Origin: Saprospiraceae bacterium
Lineage (GTDB): Bacteria > Bacteroidota > Bacteroidia > Chitinophagales > Saprospiraceae
Direction: 5' to 3'
Length of the DNA stretch: 64,000 nt
NCBI GenBank assembly: GCA_019187365.1
Contig: JABARE010000024.1
Coordinates: forward strand, 26,147-90,146
Shown in pieces: positions 17,819 to 30,600 of this stretch. The notes beneath the pieces are model-generated. The model saw only the letters and a list, made by a program, of their open reading frames with translations, was not told the DNA's origin and ran no database searches. Positions within the stretch are counted from its first letter, which is position 1, and every line of letters begins with the position of its first letter. The position numbers and the translations under genes were made by a program.

Positions 17819-18538
17819 TCAGCTTTTGCGCAAGCCGGTGCGGATGTTGATCGCTTCGACAGCAATCGAGAAAGCCATAGCGAAGTAGATGTATGCTTTG
17901 GGGAAATGAACGTCGAGCCCTTCAGCGAGCAGAGCGGTACCAATCATGATCAGAAATGAAAGCGCCAGGATTTTGACGGATGGGTGGCGGTTGACAAATC
18001 CGGCTATGGGACCTGCCAACACGAGCATGACCAGGACGGCGGCTACCACCGCAGCCACCATGACCCAAAGCTCCTTGACCATCCCGACTGCCGTTATTAC
18101 GGAATCCAGCGAGAACACTACGTCGATGAGCATAATCTGGATGATAACGGCATTGAAACTGATTTTAGCAAGGCCTTGCATTGCATCTTGCTCTCCACTG
18201 GAGACTTCTTCAATCTTGTGGTGAATTTCGCTGACGCTTTTAAAAATCAAAAACAAGCCACCGACGATGAGGATGAGGTCTCTACCGGAGATTTCGTTTT
18301 CCAGTACCGTAAAAAATGGTTTGGTCAGCCTCATGATCAGGCTGAGTGAAAAAAGCAGGGCGATGCGCGAGAACAAGGCCATAAACAAGCCCACCTTCCG
18401 GCCGCGCTCTCTTTGATCCTCGGGCAACTTGTTGGTGAGGATGGAAATGAAGATGATGTTGTCAATTCCCAGAACAATCTCCAGGGCGACCAGGGTCAGA
18501 AAACCAACGAGGATATCCAGACTAAAAGCAAAGTCCAT
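17819..18538 (-). CDS. TerC family membrane protein
   Basis: A 239-residue integral membrane protein of the TerC family, with seven or so helices and the intramembrane acidic motif ALEIVLGIDNIIFI near the N-terminus and IMLIDVVFSLDSVITAVGM in the second half. TerC proteins are tied to tellurite resistance by history and, in several bacteria, to manganese export; the role here is unknown. It lies 4 bp upstream of the SLC13 gene. A -7 box at 18594-18601 and a strong hairpin at 18560-18586 form its leader. Confidence 0.9.
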   Translation of the reverse strand: MDFAFSLDILVGFLTLVALEIVLGIDNIIFISILTNKLPEDQRERGRKVGLFMALFSRIALLFSLSLIMRLTKPFFTVLENEISGRDLILIVGGLFLIFKSVSEIHHKIEEVSSGEQDAMQGLAKISFNAVIIQIMLIDVVFSLDSVITAVGMVKELWVMVAAVVAAVLVMLVLAGPIAGFVNRHPSVKILALSFLIMIGTALLAEGLDVHFPKAYIYFAMAFSIAVEAINIRTGLRKS

Positions 18539-18559
18539 AATCTTTAGGCATTTGTTGCC

Positions 18560-18586
18560 CCCGCCGGGGAATTGTCACCCGGCGGG
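18560..18586 (-). promoter_or_regulatory. GC-rich hairpin in terC leader
   Basis: CCCGCCGGG (18560-18568) and CCCGGCGGG (18578-18586) form a 9-bp perfect stem around a 9-nt loop. It lies between the predicted transcription start and the terC ATG and has no T-tract on either strand, so it may be an RNA leader structure or block read-through from the giant gene. Confidence 0.55.
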
Positions 18587-18593
18587 AACGGCA

Positions 18594-18601
18594 CAAATGT
18601 A
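18594..18601 (-). promoter_or_regulatory. -7 box for terC-SLC13 operon
   Basis: Read on the minus strand, TACATTTG matches TAnnTTTG exactly, 55 nt before the terC ATG. It lies in the gap after the giant gene's stop at 18633. Confidence 0.55.
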
Positions 18602-18632
18602 CAAAATGGACGCAGCCAATGTGCAGCGCCCT

Positions 18633-21600
18633 TTAATCGCTGACCACCATGGTCTTTGTCAGGCTCCGGTTTTTGAAATCCAGTTGGACATAATACAGTC
18701 CAGCCTGAGGGAGCAGGGTCCTGTCGAGACGGATTTTATGAATTCCCTTGCTGACGGCCTCAACCGTGCGGTAGGCAATTTTTCCACGCGTGTCGTAAAT
18801 GCTCATTTCGACCAGGTCATCCGCACCGGCACTGATTGCGATGTCTGTCCAGTGGTTCCACGGATTGGGTTCGATGGAGAAGTCGTCTGCAAGGCGTTCT
18901 TCTCCTGAACGGTAGTCCATTTGGATGCCATGTTCTGTACCCGAGCGTTTATTCAGTGCGAGGGCCGGAGTGACTTCAGAGTTCAACGCAACCATAGCTT
19001 CGCGATGCTTCACGTTGCTCGCCTCGAACACCAGTGAGAACAGTTCTGCTTTTGGCGGAGCGTCACCATTCCAGCTCACGGTTATGAATCCTTTGGAGGC
19101 ACGCAATGTATTGACATTGTCTTCGGTAAATCCGTGGCCAGGCTGGCATTGAATGCTGTGGAACGGCATCACCTGTGGATCAAATTGCAGCGTAAATTGC
19201 GCAGATGCATATTCGTGCAGGTTTTGACCAATTACATGCAGCACCCTTCTTCCATGAGCTTCATCTTCTTCCCAGCTAGCCAACAATTTCAACTGTCCGC
19301 TTTGGCGCCCGGCAGTCTGGGTTCCTGATGCATAGCTGTCGTTTACATCGCCTGTTTTAATGCCATAAAATCCGACCGAAAGCGGCCCCGACAGTTTATT
19401 CATGACAAACTGTTCCGGGAAGGATGATCCGAACGGATTTTCAGGATCGGCAAATGCGTACTCGGTTGGCACAAAGCGGAAGCTTGTATTTTCCGGAATG
19501 GCATCGATCACCCCCAGGATGAGCCTGCGCAGCTGGCTGACGTCCCGCGTCGAAAGGTATCCCGAATGATCCGCATCCGCTGCAATGAGCCGGTAGGGCG
19601 TCGGGATCTTCTCCAGTCCGAGAATATGCCGTTGAATGCGGACGATGTCTGCGGTGGTTACGCCGTTTAGCCAGTCGTTGTTGCGGAACGGCAGGATGTT
19701 ACACGATGCTCCAGCCCGGATATCATGGAAGATAAACTCGCCTTTGGCATCTGTTGTTGCAGGGGGATGGTTGCAGGTCGCCAGGCTAACCTGCACGCCT
19801 GCAAGTTTTTTGCCCGTTTCGGTGCGTATGGCACCCACGACGTCGTATGCCACACCTGCGGGACAGCAGCCCGAAGGATCGAGGATCCGAACGAATGTTT
19901 GGCAATTGCTTTGTGCGCCATTTTCTGCCGTTACCCACAAGTTTACAGGCTGGTCGCCAATGTCGGCGCAGCCGAATGTTCTCGAAGTGTCGGTGGTATC
20001 TGATGAAAAGCTATATTTCAGCTTACCTCCACAGGGGTGGGAACTTCCGCCATCCATGTCGCTGGCCCAGATTACCACCATGCAGGTATCGGTGGTACCA
20101 TCTCCATTCAGATCCATGGCCTGCAAGCTCGTGCTCACGCCATTTCTGCAATAGATCAGCGGAGGCGCACAATTTCGCACGGAAATTGGCGCACTGCCTT
20201 CCAGCACGTTTCCACACTGGTCACCGATGGACCAGTACAGTCGGTGGTTGCCGTAAATCCAGGTGTCGGAAACATCCCCCTTTCCAATGTCGGAGTAGCT
20301 TCTGTCAATGGACCCGTCATTGTTGAAGTCCACCCGGAAGAAATAGCTCAGCAGTTCATCCGGCGTACACTGGTCTTCCGCCCGGAAATGGAAGGAAACA
20401 CTTGCCCGCTTGCAGTCGGTGCCATAGTCGCACCATATCGAATCCGGCAAGCCTTCAACCAGAGCTGGTTTGACTGTATTGATGCTCTTGATTATCTGGA
20501 CGTGCTTATAAATGACCAGGGCCCGGGCCGTATCACACCAGTTGAGAACACTCCATGTTCGCAGAATTTTAAAACAGGCGTTATTATCCTGTGCAAACCG
20601 GAAGACCTCGTCTGAATGCGATATGCCCGCCTTTGCGCATGGGTGTCCGCTGATGTATGGACGATCATAAGGATCCTCAAGGTCGTCCGGTTCGAGGTGC
20701 GCCGTGTCGCATAGGTCGGACACGGTCAAGTCCAGAGGCCAACGAATGTTTGCTTCCGAGAACGCTACCGGCTGGATGACCTCAATGTGTTGCCAGCAGG
20801 TACTGCTGTTTCCGGAGCCATCGGTCGCCTCAAACTTACGAACGATCGTTCCTATTCCGCAGATATTGAGACCGGAAAGGTCGTCTTCTTCCACAATGGT
20901 AACCGGACAATTGTCATAAGCCAGGCCATCCTTGGCCACACCGTTGATCTGATACCAGAACAAGGGATTCAGGACAATGGGGTCAACAGCGGTTGCATCG
21001 TCGACCACTTTTCCAAAAGCCTGCAGATCTTCCGGATCGTACGGATAATCGCATGCGATCCTGATGTCTGGCGGGCAACTCAGTCCGGGTCTCGTTTTGT
21101 CCTGAACTTCCACCACTACCATGCAGGTGTTCTCATTGCCCGATGCGTCGACAACTTTCATGCTGACCAAAATGCTTTTACCTACGTCCTCGCAACAGAA
21201 ATCGACGTACCCTGCCCAATCCGAGATGTTCCCGCAGGCAAAATCGTTCATGCGACGAACTTCAAAGTGGTCGAGCAGGCAATTGTCATGGGAACCATCG
21301 TCAAAGGAGGACGCCAGCACGCGTGTACCAGGACCGTTGGTCAGGTTGACCACCGTTTTGAAATCGCAGACGGCAACCGGTGGAGTAAGATCTTTCACCT
21401 CAACGAGTCTGGTTTCCTCTGTGACATTTCCACATTCGTCATAGAATTCGTAGGACACTTTATGCAGTCCTGGATCCAGCCACAAGGCACCCTGGTAATT
21501 TTCGATGACCTGGGCTCCATAACTTACGACCACGCGGTTTACTGCATTGCAGTCGTCGTGAACGGCAACCGGCTCCGGAACGAAAGCGGCATGGCATGCC

Positions 21601-24600
21601 CAGGGTGTTGTACTGACAACAAGGTCTTCGAGGGTTTCATCCAGCAAGGGGCCCGTCGTATCCTGAACCACAATCCACTGCTGCCACGTCCATTGGATGA
21701 AGTCGTTGCACCACCACTCGGTGACATACCAGGTGCGAATCACTTTGTGTTTACAGGGATTGTTGGTAATGTCCTGATCCTGGAACAACACGACGACGCC
21801 ACAGCTGAGGTAACTCCCTGCAGGCAGGTCTTGTCCATGGTAGGTAGGGACCCCGGATTGTGCCGGATCGATCGCCCCATTGGCATCATACTGCACATCT
21901 TTGCAATCGATGTGGATGTTGGCCGGGGGCAGCAAGCCCGCCCAATCGAAGCGGCGTATGCAAATGACGCGCGTACAGGTGTCTCCGGCGTTACCGTAAG
22001 CATCTGTCGCCGTCCATACCTGGGTGACCTTTTTCAGGAATTCCGGATCGCAGTCCAGGTCTGTAATTTGTTCTGACAGTTTTTTAACCTTAGCACTGCC
22101 ACAAGCGTCATAAGCGATGGGATCCTCCACAGAGGAAAGGTCGTCGGTACAATCCAGAGTGTCGTTTTCGCAGAAAATCTGCGGACCAAACTTATCTTCG
22201 ATCAGTACGCGAGACCAGCAGGAATTCCTGCACGCATCGACAAATACGCTGACTATAAATTCCTTACCCAGGTCTGCTGCAGTAAAGGTATCGGAATGTG
22301 GAACTCCCTTATCGTCTCTGACGGCCAGACGGTAGATGCTATCCGGGTAGTTCTTAGGACTTACGAACATGCCCGGCTGTAGTATGCCGATGCAATTGGT
22401 ATCCAGTCCCAGATGTATTTTATCATTGCAAGCCATCTCTCCACATACCATGAGCAGGCTGATGTCGTGGTCGTCTTCATCGCGATCCGGGTCGTCGTCG
22501 CCTGGAGCGCCAGACCCATCGCCGTCAACCACGTCGTCGGTTTCTCCTTCCGGCACACCACCGCTGTCGTTTCCGGGATCGTCGTCGAAATATGAGTCAG
22601 AGTCTCCGTTGACAGGTGCTCCACCAACAAAGGCGGTTGTGATCTCGGCGATGTTCAGGAAATTGCGATTGAGTGCATTGCCAATGATGAGCTTCAGGTA
22701 CAATACGGTGCTTTCCCCTGGTCCAAGTGGATCAGGATAAACGGCACAAGCTTTTGATCCATCGAAAGACCAGGCGGGGACTGCGGAGTAGTTTGCCGGA
22801 TCAAACACATACCCGTCGGCTACAAAATCCGTCACTTTAATGCTGTCAGCTGTGCCAGCACCCTGGTTGAACAGTGTGATTTCAAATATAACGGTGTCGC
22901 CTTTTCGATAGGTTGCCTTTGGCAGTTGGATTTGTTTTCGCAGCGCAAGATCGATGCATTCCGGTTCTCCCAACGTTACAGGCACTTCTGCGGAGCACAT
23001 TTCGCCGTTGCGATCGGCGTACACCGCACGAACGATGTAATCACCGGGTGGCAGACTGTCTGCCTCCAACCCTTCTGTGATCAGGCTTCCGCCGGATGTA
23101 TATATGGCATATAGTACGCCATCGCCCCAAAGTAGATCCGGATCGATGGTAATGCTTCCCGACCTGAATTCAAAGGTACATTCCGGTTCAAGTGGCAATA
23201 CGTGAAAGTCCAGATCCGGAACCGTTCCTATTTCTATTTCTTCCAAAATTTCAGTACATCCGTTCCCGTCGATCACCCGCAGGTAATAGGAGCCCGGGAG
23301 CAGCGGGAAGGTTGCGGCCTCATCGCCATCAAGTTGATACACGGGCACGTTTCCTCCATACTGAATGATTTCAATGTGAAGGTCTCCGTCGCCGCTTCCG
23401 TCAAACTGAATGCTTCCAACGCCGTTTGAGCAACTACCATCCTGCAACTGGAAAATGTCCGGGTCAAGCGCTGTACCAAGTCCATTGACCAGAGAAACGG
23501 TATCGCGCGCCAAACATCCGTTAGCATCTTGAACTTCTATGAGATAAAGCCCCTCATTCAATCCTGCATAGAGATAATTTCCATCGAATGAAATGCCGTG
23601 CACTTGTCCGTTGAGGTAAAATGCATATGGAGCGGTTCCCGAGGCAGCGGCGCTGATGGCGCCATTGCTGTTGCTGCAATTCGGATAGGCCGCAATGGTA
23701 GTTAGAAGTCCTATGCTGTTGACTTCTGTTTCAACCTCCATGGTGTATAAGTCCGAGCAGCCTTGCGCGTCTTCCACGATAAAGAGCAGGACACCCGGGT
23801 CTGCCAGCAAATCAAAACTTCCTGCAGCGGCCAATACGGCATTTCCGATCTGGCTACCGGAATAGCTGATCTGGTATGGAGGTGTACCTCCGGATACGGT
23901 TAGGCTAACCAGAGCCTGCAGACCACATCCTGCGATGTAATCCGTTTCACCGCCCAGCAGCGGGCCTCCCGATTCGCCAATGAGGACCTCCTGGACCTGG
24001 CTACACTCGGGTCTCGCCTTACTGGTAACGGTTACAGAGTATTGTCCGGGAGCCAGGCTATCGCGGATGGTGCCAGCAAATCCGCCATCCCATTGATACG
24101 TATAGTCATCGGGATACAGTTGGACGACCACTTCTGCGTACCCGTCGTTCCTGCCGCAAATGGCATCGCGCATATAGCTCTCTACTACAAATTCCGGACA
24201 AGGAAGGAGGCAACCGGGGAAAGTAAGTGCTGTCTGCCCCGATGACGAACAGCCGTTCGCATCGGTCACTGTGAAGAAATAGTCTCCAACCGCCAGTCCG
24301 GATAAATCAAATCCCGAATGTCCGGTGCTCCAGCTTATGGAATAAGGTCCTGTTCCTCCCGATGGGATCACTGTGATGGTACCATCGTTTTCGTTGCAAT
24401 CCGTCGGGTCCTGAGTTTGCACGGCAAACTGAACCGGATCCGGATCTTCAATGTCGATGCTCAAGTACTGGTCGCATGCCAGCAAACCGGTACCTCCTGA
24501 AATGCGCACCAGATAGACACCCTGCTTGAGTCCGCTCAACACGATGGGACTTGCCGAAGAAGCATTGTAAACGCCCACCAGATTATTGAACTGGTCGCGT

Positions 24601-27600
24601 ATGGTCATAATCTGGTTGCCTTCCAACAGATTGGGTACAGAGATTTGTGCATTGCATTCGCCAGAACAACTGTTAGCCTGCACTACAAAATGTTCGGCTC
24701 CCAGATGGATGTTTGGCTCCTCTAAAGTTATGGCCTCCTCTGTGCGGCAGGTGGGATAATCAGAGCCCTGGGATATTACCTCAACGATGTAATTTCCCGC
24801 CGGCAATCCGGCAAATTGCCCCGTAGTGCCCAACAGATTCGCGATGCTCTGAAGCACCACTCCGTATTCGTCTTTGAGGTAAACATCATACGGCGATTCA
24901 CCGCCTGTGATCTCAAAGAAAATGCGGGCGTCGGTTTCGATGCAAGGGCTTCCCTCCTCAGGATCCAGGGAAAGGGTAAGACCCTCGTCAGATATCGGGA
25001 CATTGACCGTATAGAGTGCGGGACATACGGTATCGCTGATGCTGTAATAAGTAATGACGTGGTAGTCACCCGGGCACAATCCGGTAAATTGGTTGCTGGT
25101 TCCCGGAGCCGGGAAATGCGAATTGCCGTCGCCGTCGGTCATGTAGTGGTTGTAGTCGGGAGGTCCGCCGTTATTTTTTGGCAGGATCACCACGCCGTCG
25201 CACTCTCCGCAGTTATTGGCAGGAGTCACCCACAATGGCTCGAAACTCACCGGATTGAGATCCGGGATCTCCACGTTGGCAAGAGCTACCGCACAACCGT
25301 TTTCGTCGATCAGGGTAACCTGGTACAGGCCAACGCCAAGGTTATCGATGCAGTTGGTTGTTTCTGAGAGGAGCAGTATGCTGCGCCTCCATTCGTATTG
25401 GTAATTTTCAGGAGGCACCGGGATGCCGTCTTTGAATACGGCAATCACCTTGGCTCTTCCTGTGTCGGCATTGCAGGCCGTACCCCATGAGGCCACCTGA
25501 ATGGTGTAAACGGGAAGACTTCGTTCCGGAAGTTCAATCAATCGTTGATCTTGGCACAGGTCCTGGTAATAGCCGTAAAGCGGGTTATAAATGTACGAAC
25601 CTAAATAGATAGTATAGGTGCCCGGCTGAAGATTTTCCAGGCTTACACATTGGGAACCACTGGTACTATCCAAATAGTATATTAAATTATAGGATTGGTC
25701 ATACACTTGGATGTAAGAGATATACCCATTACTTAGCGTATCGACAATGCACCCATAGTTGTAAAACTTTGCGGAAAGATCGTAATTATAGCTTCCATCG
25801 CATTCGCTAATCAATACGGTATCCAGGTAAAGCATTTCAAATGCGCAATCGGGTGGACAGGCTTCTTCGGTAACTTCCAGCGTCACCGTTGTATGAGCAC
25901 ATTGCTCGTGATTGGGTGGAAAAGCGGTGTACAATTCTGCGGTATAGATGCCGGAGGCATTGACCGTCAGGGAGTCGCTTCCGACCACTGCTCCATAGAC
26001 ATGCTGTTCGATAAACCCAGCCGGCCCGCTCCAGTTGACGAAGGCCAGGGTTTGTCCCGGGGGCAATAAATCGAACTGTACGCGTATCAGGGTATCGACT
26101 CCAGGATGGGTCTTAGGACAGGGAAGCGGCGGTGAGACCGTACCCGTGATCACAATGCTTTCCCCGGCATCGGGCACCTCACAGCTAAAACTCGCGTAAT
26201 TGCAGATGGCTGCATCGTACACGTCGATTTGATACACGCCAGGAGGAACGCTGAGCATGAGTGCATGTGCACCACTTTGGTCAAGGTGATGGTAAAAATT
26301 GGGACCCGTCACAACGATGGAATCCGGATCCGTGCCCAGGTCGGGGGAATAGCTGACGGAGAAGCTCAATTGTCCATTCTCCGGACATTTTGCCGGTGCC
26401 TGGGGTGTGCATTGCAAACCTATCGCAGCCAGCGGACGCGGTTGCGGAATGAGCACCGTTGTGTCGAGGAAATAGCACTCCGTATAAATGGCGATGTGGT
26501 AAGATCCCCAAAGCAATGGAGGCCCAAGAGCAATGCTCTCGGTGAGCCAGTTGGCCGGAGAAGCTCCGGATGCCAGCCCGCCAGCAAAGTAGAGATATCC
26601 ACCCGGACCAATGACTACCACGGAATCGATTGGGACACTGGTCGTGATGTCAAAATCAATAAAAGCGTCATTGGCTGCACAATCCGTATAGGGGCTAACG
26701 ATGAAGTTGGAAAAATAAAGAGTATCTTCTGCGGAATTGAGTGATACCAGTATGGCCGTATCGCGGCAGGCGGTGTTCACTTTGACCACGTAACGACCCG
26801 GCGGAAGATCCGAAATAGTTACGGTGGCTGAAAGCGTAGCCTCCTTGAAATACTCACCCCCAATTTCATTTCCCCCATCATCGCACAATGTGATGCTCAG
26901 GATGGCCCCCTGCATGCTTACATCAACACTGACTGATCCATTCTTTTGGTCGCAGCCAGTCGGGGCTTGCAGTATAACGTTTGTGATCAGATCCGGATCA
27001 GGTGCTGGTGGCATGACAAAGTGCAGCGTATCGACCTTTCCGCAGAATCCCCTCAATTTGATGCTGTAGTTGCCGGGCGGCAGGTTTTCAACAACAACAT
27101 TCTCAAGACTGATATATTGTTCGTCCTGGTAAAATACGAGGTTTGCTTCAGTTTTTTCGTCCACCCTAACGCGAATGACAACATAATCGTAAAGGGGATC
27201 TATCAGCAACCGGTAGTTGCCTCCACACATGATAAATGGTGAAAGGCCAAACAGATTATTTTCACAGTTATAATCTACCAGATCCGGAAGACCAGCAGCG
27301 CTGAGAAAATCGACAACGGATTCAAGAAGAGGCTTAAGATCAGAAGATTCCCAATCAAGTTGGGGGTATAAGATTTCGTGGTAACAATTGTCCACTAAAT
27401 CCGGTCGAATTCTCAAAATATCAGGATCAAAGGGGTCCACGTAAAATACCGGTTCGTCTCCCGGGAAATGGCCGTAAGAAGCGTAGCCTCTGCCACCAAA
27501 GATTGAGGCCTTCGCAACACCAAAATTCAACTTTTCAAGGTAAAACCCGTTGGCATCTTTTTTTGAAACGTACAAGTTTGGATCCACATATAAACCTGGG

Positions 27601-30600
27601 CACCTCCGGGCATTCGACGAGTAAACCGTATCTCCGGCCTCGTTACAAATGATCACTTCTTCCAGGTCGTCGGGTACTTCGAAAGCGATTTCTACTCTGC
27701 CCGTGTCATCGCAAGTTAGCGCCGGAAAAACGCTGACCGTGGCATTCAGCGTATCCTGGTCGACCAGAATCTGACGACAGAACTCCACCGGAGGACAATC
27801 CGGACCCGCCAGGGGATCGCTTACACAAACGCAGACTTCCTTGATCCCGGGTGTTGGCCAGCTCAGGCTGATGCCCGAACCTGCACCTCCCGATACCACG
27901 GTGCCACCGTCGGTTTTCCAGTTGTACAGATAATACGCGGGTGGATCATTATACTCGTAGATAAAATTCTCCGAATTTGCCCCCGGATCAATAGTAAGTG
28001 TGTAGTAGACAGACTCTTTACCCCCCATTTTGGTAATTTCAAAAACGACGGTGATGGGAGGCTGGTCACAACACATATATTCACCCTTTATGCTTAAATA
28101 AGCAATAAAACTGGTTGGCAGTTTCGCTCCGCCCAGGGCAGGCTCAATGGTCACGTAGGGCTGGTCTGTATACCTAATACCAGATTCCTTATTAATCATG
28201 CATACAGGAGAAAGGAATTTTTGAATTTGCTCTGCCAATTTTCTCATCCAATCCTGATTTCCCTGTTGTTCGCAATAATCACTGAGAACAATATCTTGAA
28301 GGTTAAGTGAAACCCCGTTGACGATTACATCGTTAATAACAAGATCCTGCTTTTCACAACCGAATACCATACTTGCAGGCGGCGACGGAGGACTAGTTGT
28401 AGTTACACGATACCCACAAATCACCTGGCTGAGCCTGATCTCCGCAACTGAATCCACGCATATTGGCGGAACGGCCCCAATCTCAAAATCGCCGACATCG
28501 CAACTGATGAGGCGGCAGGTTATTGGCAGGCGGATCTCCGCATAGCTGCCGCAACCGGTGCTGTCGGCGTCATATACCGATAGCGTCCACAAGCTACCGT
28601 CGGTAGCTGTTGGGAACTCCAGAACGGTGAAACCCGACGGGTGGTAGGGCTGCAATACTGGTGCGCTGCCGTTGAGGCTGTAGTAGAAGCCCGTTGTTCC
28701 GGCGTTGGTTGCAACGATGGTAAACTGTACCTTAAGCGAGTCGGTCAACACGTCGCAATCGGTCGTTGCAGCAGTGACTTCCATTTCGCAATACCGCAGC
28801 GTGCAGTCTTTGCCTTCGAGCAACAGAGACGCCGTGCAATCGGCAAACTGCACATCAGAAACCAGAATCGTCAGCGGATCGGTCGTAGTGAGCGGGCCAA
28901 TCAGGAAAGACTGGTTGCCCGAACCATCGTAAGCCACCGTGGCATACGGCCCACCGTTTACCGAATAACTGAACCCGGCACTACCGGGATTGGCATATTG
29001 CAGGATGGCCTGCACGTAATAGCTGCCCGCGTCACATGGCCCTGCCAGCGCCTGCAACGACATAGTACAAGGGCACTCGACAATATCCAGCTCAATGGTC
29101 TCCTCAAACGAGCACTCACCAAAATTAAATTCTGCGGTGATATGGTATTTTCCTGCGGGTCCGTTGAAGACATTTCCGGTGATGTATTCAGATCCGCTGC
29201 CTGACCACTGAACGTTCGTTAGCGGGTAAGCCGTTCCACAGAAGAGCTCGAGGTCACGGTTTTCACAAATTCCCAGACTCGTGGGAAGAAAATCCGTTTC
29301 CAGCCCGGAGCGGAGGGCTTGTGGCGGTGGCGCACAATGGCAACTCTGCGATCCCACCAATGCATACAAATTGCATACCTGAGCGGGAGTAGCTTCAAAA
29401 TTAAAGGGAAGCTGGGCAAATCCGGTTTCGACGATTCCTCCGGTGTAGGTTGCGGAAAACAGTTCCTCGCCCGGATCGAACAGGGTATTTAAGTTGGCAT
29501 CCTCAAATATCAAATAAGGGATCGGTGTTCCAGGCGGAATGGCGATGAACAGATTCTGTATGGTAACCTGTCCGCTAACGGCGATGAGACCAGGATTGGG
29601 AGAACAACTCAACACAACATCCATCGCATTGGATACTATCTGCAGACCCGGAATGATGTCGAGAATCGTTTCCGTGGTTGCACTGGTCGAGATCTCCGCC
29701 GGACAGTCGATGTCATCGGCAACGCAATATACTGTGTCCCTCGCTTTGGTCAGCGCGGAAAGCCTGTACTCGCCACACTCTGCATCATCGTCGACAATCA
29801 CGTTGATGTTAAATGCCACGATGCCGCCGCCGGGATAGCCTTCCGGCAACCGCCAGCAAATTTCCTTAACCCCTCCGCCAAGATCCGTGACCTGTTCTGT
29901 CGCAAGATCCCAGAAATAAGGGGCTACATTGGAAGCAGGAGAAAATCCGTCGGCTGATCCCGGTACGTATTGAATTTCCGGTGGAAAGGTTACGCAAATG
30001 AATTCATTTTCCTGAATGTCGTTGGGCACACCCACGACGTTGACCGTAAGGCGCTGTTGCCCGCTGCAAGCCCCAATCTGTGGATTGAGAATGGCAATGG
30101 CGTACTGGTTGAAATCGCGCGGATCCAGCCCTTCAATGGCAAGCAGATTGGTAGAAGTGAGTTGATCTTCCAAAGGTCTGTCACAGCGATCTACTGCGGA
30201 AACCTGCATGTTGAGGCGGCCTCCCGAGATGTAATCGCAGTTAAATATGACTCTCCATCGAAGGGAAATGGTGTTTAAGTTATTTTCCGGGAGGGTGACT
30301 CCTGGCAATTCAGCTACACCCATGCCATTGAGCCAGTTAATGGGAAGCAGGCTCTGTATTGAGGCATCGCCGAGTTCAAACTGGTATTTCTGTCCGAAAC
30401 TCGTAGGCACCGGACCGGAAGGATCCGGTATGGATACAAAGGTGCCGGTGAGCGCTCCCGGGTTGGAAGGCGGAGGATTGACAGAGGGATAAGCCAGCTC
30501 GAAACTTCCGGGAACGAACTGTGCTCCGCTCAGGGGCAGGTAGATGTCGAGCAATTGTTCAAAAGTCGAAGCAACGCCGACGTTCTTAATGGCAATTTCG

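Noticed and set aside
20787..22076. 429-codon plus-strand frame
   Set aside because: Antisense to the giant gene, which is intact with a signal peptide and sorting domain.
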